A DNA stretch of 33,509 nucleotides, taken from Desulfobacterales bacterium. GTDB taxonomy: Bacteria; Desulfobacterota; Desulfobacteria; Desulfobacterales; JAFDCJ01. Both the position numbers and the translations under genes were made by a program. The DNA is taken from the NCBI GenBank assembly GCA_030066155.1, contig JASJCE010000008.1, positions 1 to 33,509 on the forward strand. Direction: 5' to 3'. Below the pieces are notes generated by a model. The model did no database searches and was not told the origin of the DNA. It saw only the letters and a list, made by a program, of their open reading frames with translations. Of the stretch, positions 31,871-33,509 are shown piece by piece (positions within the stretch are counted from its first letter, which is position 1; each line of letters starts with the position of its first letter).

Positions 31871-33214
31871 ATGGAATTCAGCTCATTGGAAGCCATTTCT
31901 CCGGTGGACGGTCGCTACCGGCGGGCAACTCAAAAGTTGGCGGATTATTTTTCCGAAGGTGCTCTAATCAAATACCGGGTCATGGTGGAAGTGGAATATT
32001 TTATTGCCCTGTGCGAGTTGCCGGTGCCGCAGCTGAAAGACTTTAACCGTGATTTATTTGAACCGCTCAGGCAGGTTTACCGGGATTTCAGTCTGACGGA
32101 CAGCAGCCGGGTCAAAGATATCGAAAAAGTGACGAATCATGATGTCAAGGCCGTCGAGTATTTTCTCAAGGAAAAATTCGATGAGCTGCAGTTGCAGAAA
32201 TTCAAGGAATTCATTCATTTCGGGCTGACATCACAGGACATCAACAACACGGCCACACCGTATTCCTTGAAGCAGGCCTGGCTGGAAGTTGTCGGCCCGG
32301 CTCTGGATCAGGTCATCGACACGCTTAAAACCAAGGCGAATGAATGGAAAGATGTCTCCATGCTGGCCCGGACGCACGGCCAGCCGGCTTCACCGACCCG
32401 GCTCGGCAAGGAAATCCGGGTATTCATCGAGCGGCTTGCGGTACAGGCCGACCAGCTCAAAGCGATCCCGTTTTCAGCCAAATTCGGGGGCGCTACCGGC
32501 AACTTCAATGCCCATGTTGTTGCTTACCCAGACGTTGACTGGCCCGAATTTGGCGACCGTTTGGTCAACGACATCCTGGGACTCAGCCGCTCGAATACGA
32601 CCACCCAGATCGAGCACTACGATAACCTGGCCGCCTTCTGCGATTGCCTGAAGCGCATCAACACCATTTTGATCGACCTCGACCGCGATATCTGGACCTA
32701 CATTTCGATGGATTATTTCAAACAGAAGATCAAAAAAGGCGAGGTGGGCTCTTCCACCATGCCGCATAAAGTCAATCCCATTGACTTCGAAAATTCGGAG
32801 GGTAACCTGGGAGTCGCTAACGCGGTTCTCGAGCACCTGTCCGCCAAACTTCCCATCTCCAGACTGCAGCGTGACCTGACGGATTCGACCGTGACGCGCA
32901 ATATCGGCGTTCCCATGGCCCACACCCTGATCGGTTTGAAATCTCTGCTGCGGGGTCTCAACAAACTCATTTTGAACGAGGACGTGATCCGCGACGACCT
33001 GCAGCAAAATTGGGCAGTCGTCGCCGAAGCCATTCAGACCATCCTGCGGCGCGAAAACTATCCCGAGCCCTACGAAGCCCTGAAAGAACTGACCCGTACC
33101 CATACTGTCATCGATCAGCAAGCCATCGCCGAATTCATCGAGACACTCGATGTATCCCGTGACGTCAAGGATGAGTTACTACGAATTACCCCGGAAAATT
33201 ACACAGGTGTGTGA
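31871..33214 (+). CDS. purB: Adenylosuccinate lyase
   Basis: A 447-residue enzyme of the fumarase/aspartase superfamily, close to the 456-residue E. coli PurB type (opening SLEAISPVDGRYRRAT). The superfamily signature GSSTMPHKVNPIDFENSEGN is present near residue 295, with the mobile-loop Ser as general base. TSQDINNTA (about 117) and ARTHGQPASPT (about 165, catalytic His) are the other conserved regions. It catalyses two steps of purine synthesis: SAICAR to AICAR plus fumarate, and adenylosuccinate to AMP plus fumarate, in the cytoplasm. It is transcribed alone behind a long repeat-rich leader. A housekeeping gene, it argues that the window is chromosomal. Confidence 0.97.
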   Translation: MEFSSLEAISPVDGRYRRATQKLADYFSEGALIKYRVMVEVEYFIALCELPVPQLKDFNRDLFEPLRQVYRDFSLTDSSRVKDIEKVTNHDVKAVEYFLKEKFDELQLQKFKEFIHFGLTSQDINNTATPYSLKQAWLEVVGPALDQVIDTLKTKANEWKDVSMLARTHGQPASPTRLGKEIRVFIERLAVQADQLKAIPFSAKFGGATGNFNAHVVAYPDVDWPEFGDRLVNDILGLSRSNTTTQIEHYDNLAAFCDCLKRINTILIDLDRDIWTYISMDYFKQKIKKGEVGSSTMPHKVNPIDFENSEGNLGVANAVLEHLSAKLPISRLQRDLTDSTVTRNIGVPMAHTLIGLKSLLRGLNKLILNEDVIRDDLQQNWAVVAEAIQTILRRENYPEPYEALKELTRTHTVIDQQAIAEFIETLDVSRDVKDELLRITPENYTGV

Positions 33215-33221
33215 ATTGTAA

Positions 33222-33272
33222 TTTCGGTATTTAAGGATTCAGGGATTTAGGAATTTAAGATTCGAGGGATTA
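33222..33272. repeat. AT-rich heptamer repeat after purB
   Basis: Units ggtattt/aaggatt/cagggat/ttaggaa/tttaaga/ttcgagg follow in 7-nt phase. The sequence type equals the left arm at 29117. Confidence 0.7.
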
Positions 33273-33301
33273 AATGAAATGCAAAACCTTCTTCATATAG
33301 C

Positions 33302-33508
33302 CTATTTGGTGTCGGGTGTTTTTAAGCCCAACTGTCCGATGCTCGCGACGTCACAGGGGTGCGCTTGGTGGGCTCCCAGATGAACGAAAGGCGCCAGCAG
33401 AGCCAACGGACCGACCGCAAGGGAACCGAGGGTCTCAGCGCCTTTTGTTAACAAAGCAACCTTGTCGGGGCTCACCTTGGGATCCATTATGGCGCCTTTA
33501 ACCCGCAG
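33302..33508 (-). CDS. C-terminal end of an unrecognised protein (runs off the window)
   Basis: The minus-strand frame is open from the window edge to TAG at 33304-33302, 68 codons visible. An internal ATG at 33487 exists but has no ribosome site and the codons before it are also open (LRVKGAI), so the true start lies outside. The visible part reads PDKVALLTKGAETLGSLAVG, then LALLAPFVHLGAHQAHPCDV, ending LGLKTPDTK. I do not recognise the family. The composition is protein-like and the frame is convergent with purB. Confidence 0.5.
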   Translation of the reverse strand: MRVKGAIMDPKVSPDKVALLTKGAETLGSLAVGPLALLAPFVHLGAHQAHPCDVASIGQLGLKTPDTK

Positions 33509-33509
33509 G

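Overview
The window looks like chromosomal DNA from an anaerobic, Gram-negative Desulfobacterota-type bacterium (inference). The grounds are a multihaem NapC/NrfH-like cytochrome, a probable selenoprotein, two tripartite tricarboxylate transporter (TTT) sets, and spacers full of 7-nt periodic repeats. No rRNA, tRNA, CRISPR array or intact insertion sequence was seen.

Region 1 (1-2768) holds the 3' part of a DAO-family flavin oxidoreductase, a small membrane-anchored zinc-ribbon protein, a DJ-1/PfpI-family protein and a tiny winged-helix-like protein. Region 2 (3179-14240) is a catabolic island on the + strand: two complete TTT sets (tctC-tctB-tctA twice), a GntR/FCD regulator, an M29/NicX-like metalloenzyme, an IlvD/Edd dehydratase and an SDR protein that lacks its catalytic residues. 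A Tat-exported amidohydrolase follows on the minus strand. The set suggests import and oxidation of a carboxylated compound whose identity cannot be read from sequence. Region 3 (15803-20657) has long spacers, a DUF4124 protein, a YHS-domain gene with an in-frame TGA at its conserved Cys codon (probable selenocysteine, with a SECIS-like hairpin just downstream), and an adenylate cyclase/TolB-like/TPR protein.

Region 4 (20658-31029) is the highlight: a quinohemoprotein amine dehydrogenase (QHNDH) locus. It carries qhpA (dihaem alpha subunit), qhpD (radical SAM thioether-forming enzyme), qhpC (gamma subunit with every crosslinking residue of the CTQ cofactor), qhpB (beta-propeller), qhpF (ABC exporter) and qhpE (subtilisin-like leader peptidase). 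In aerobic qhp operons the flavin monooxygenase QhpG hydroxylates the cofactor tryptophan with O2. No qhpG is visible here. Instead, two U32-family proteins resembling the O2-independent hydroxylase pair UbiV/UbiU sit 3-4 nt from each other and from qhpF. The hypothesis is an anaerobic route to cysteine tryptophylquinone. A membrane-anchored tetrahaem-type cytochrome with one CxxCK motif overlaps qhpE and may take the electrons.

Region 5 (31030-33509) holds a repeat-rich spacer with a good sigma70-like promoter and no nearby ORF, purB, and the C-terminal end of an unrecognised protein running off the window on the minus strand.
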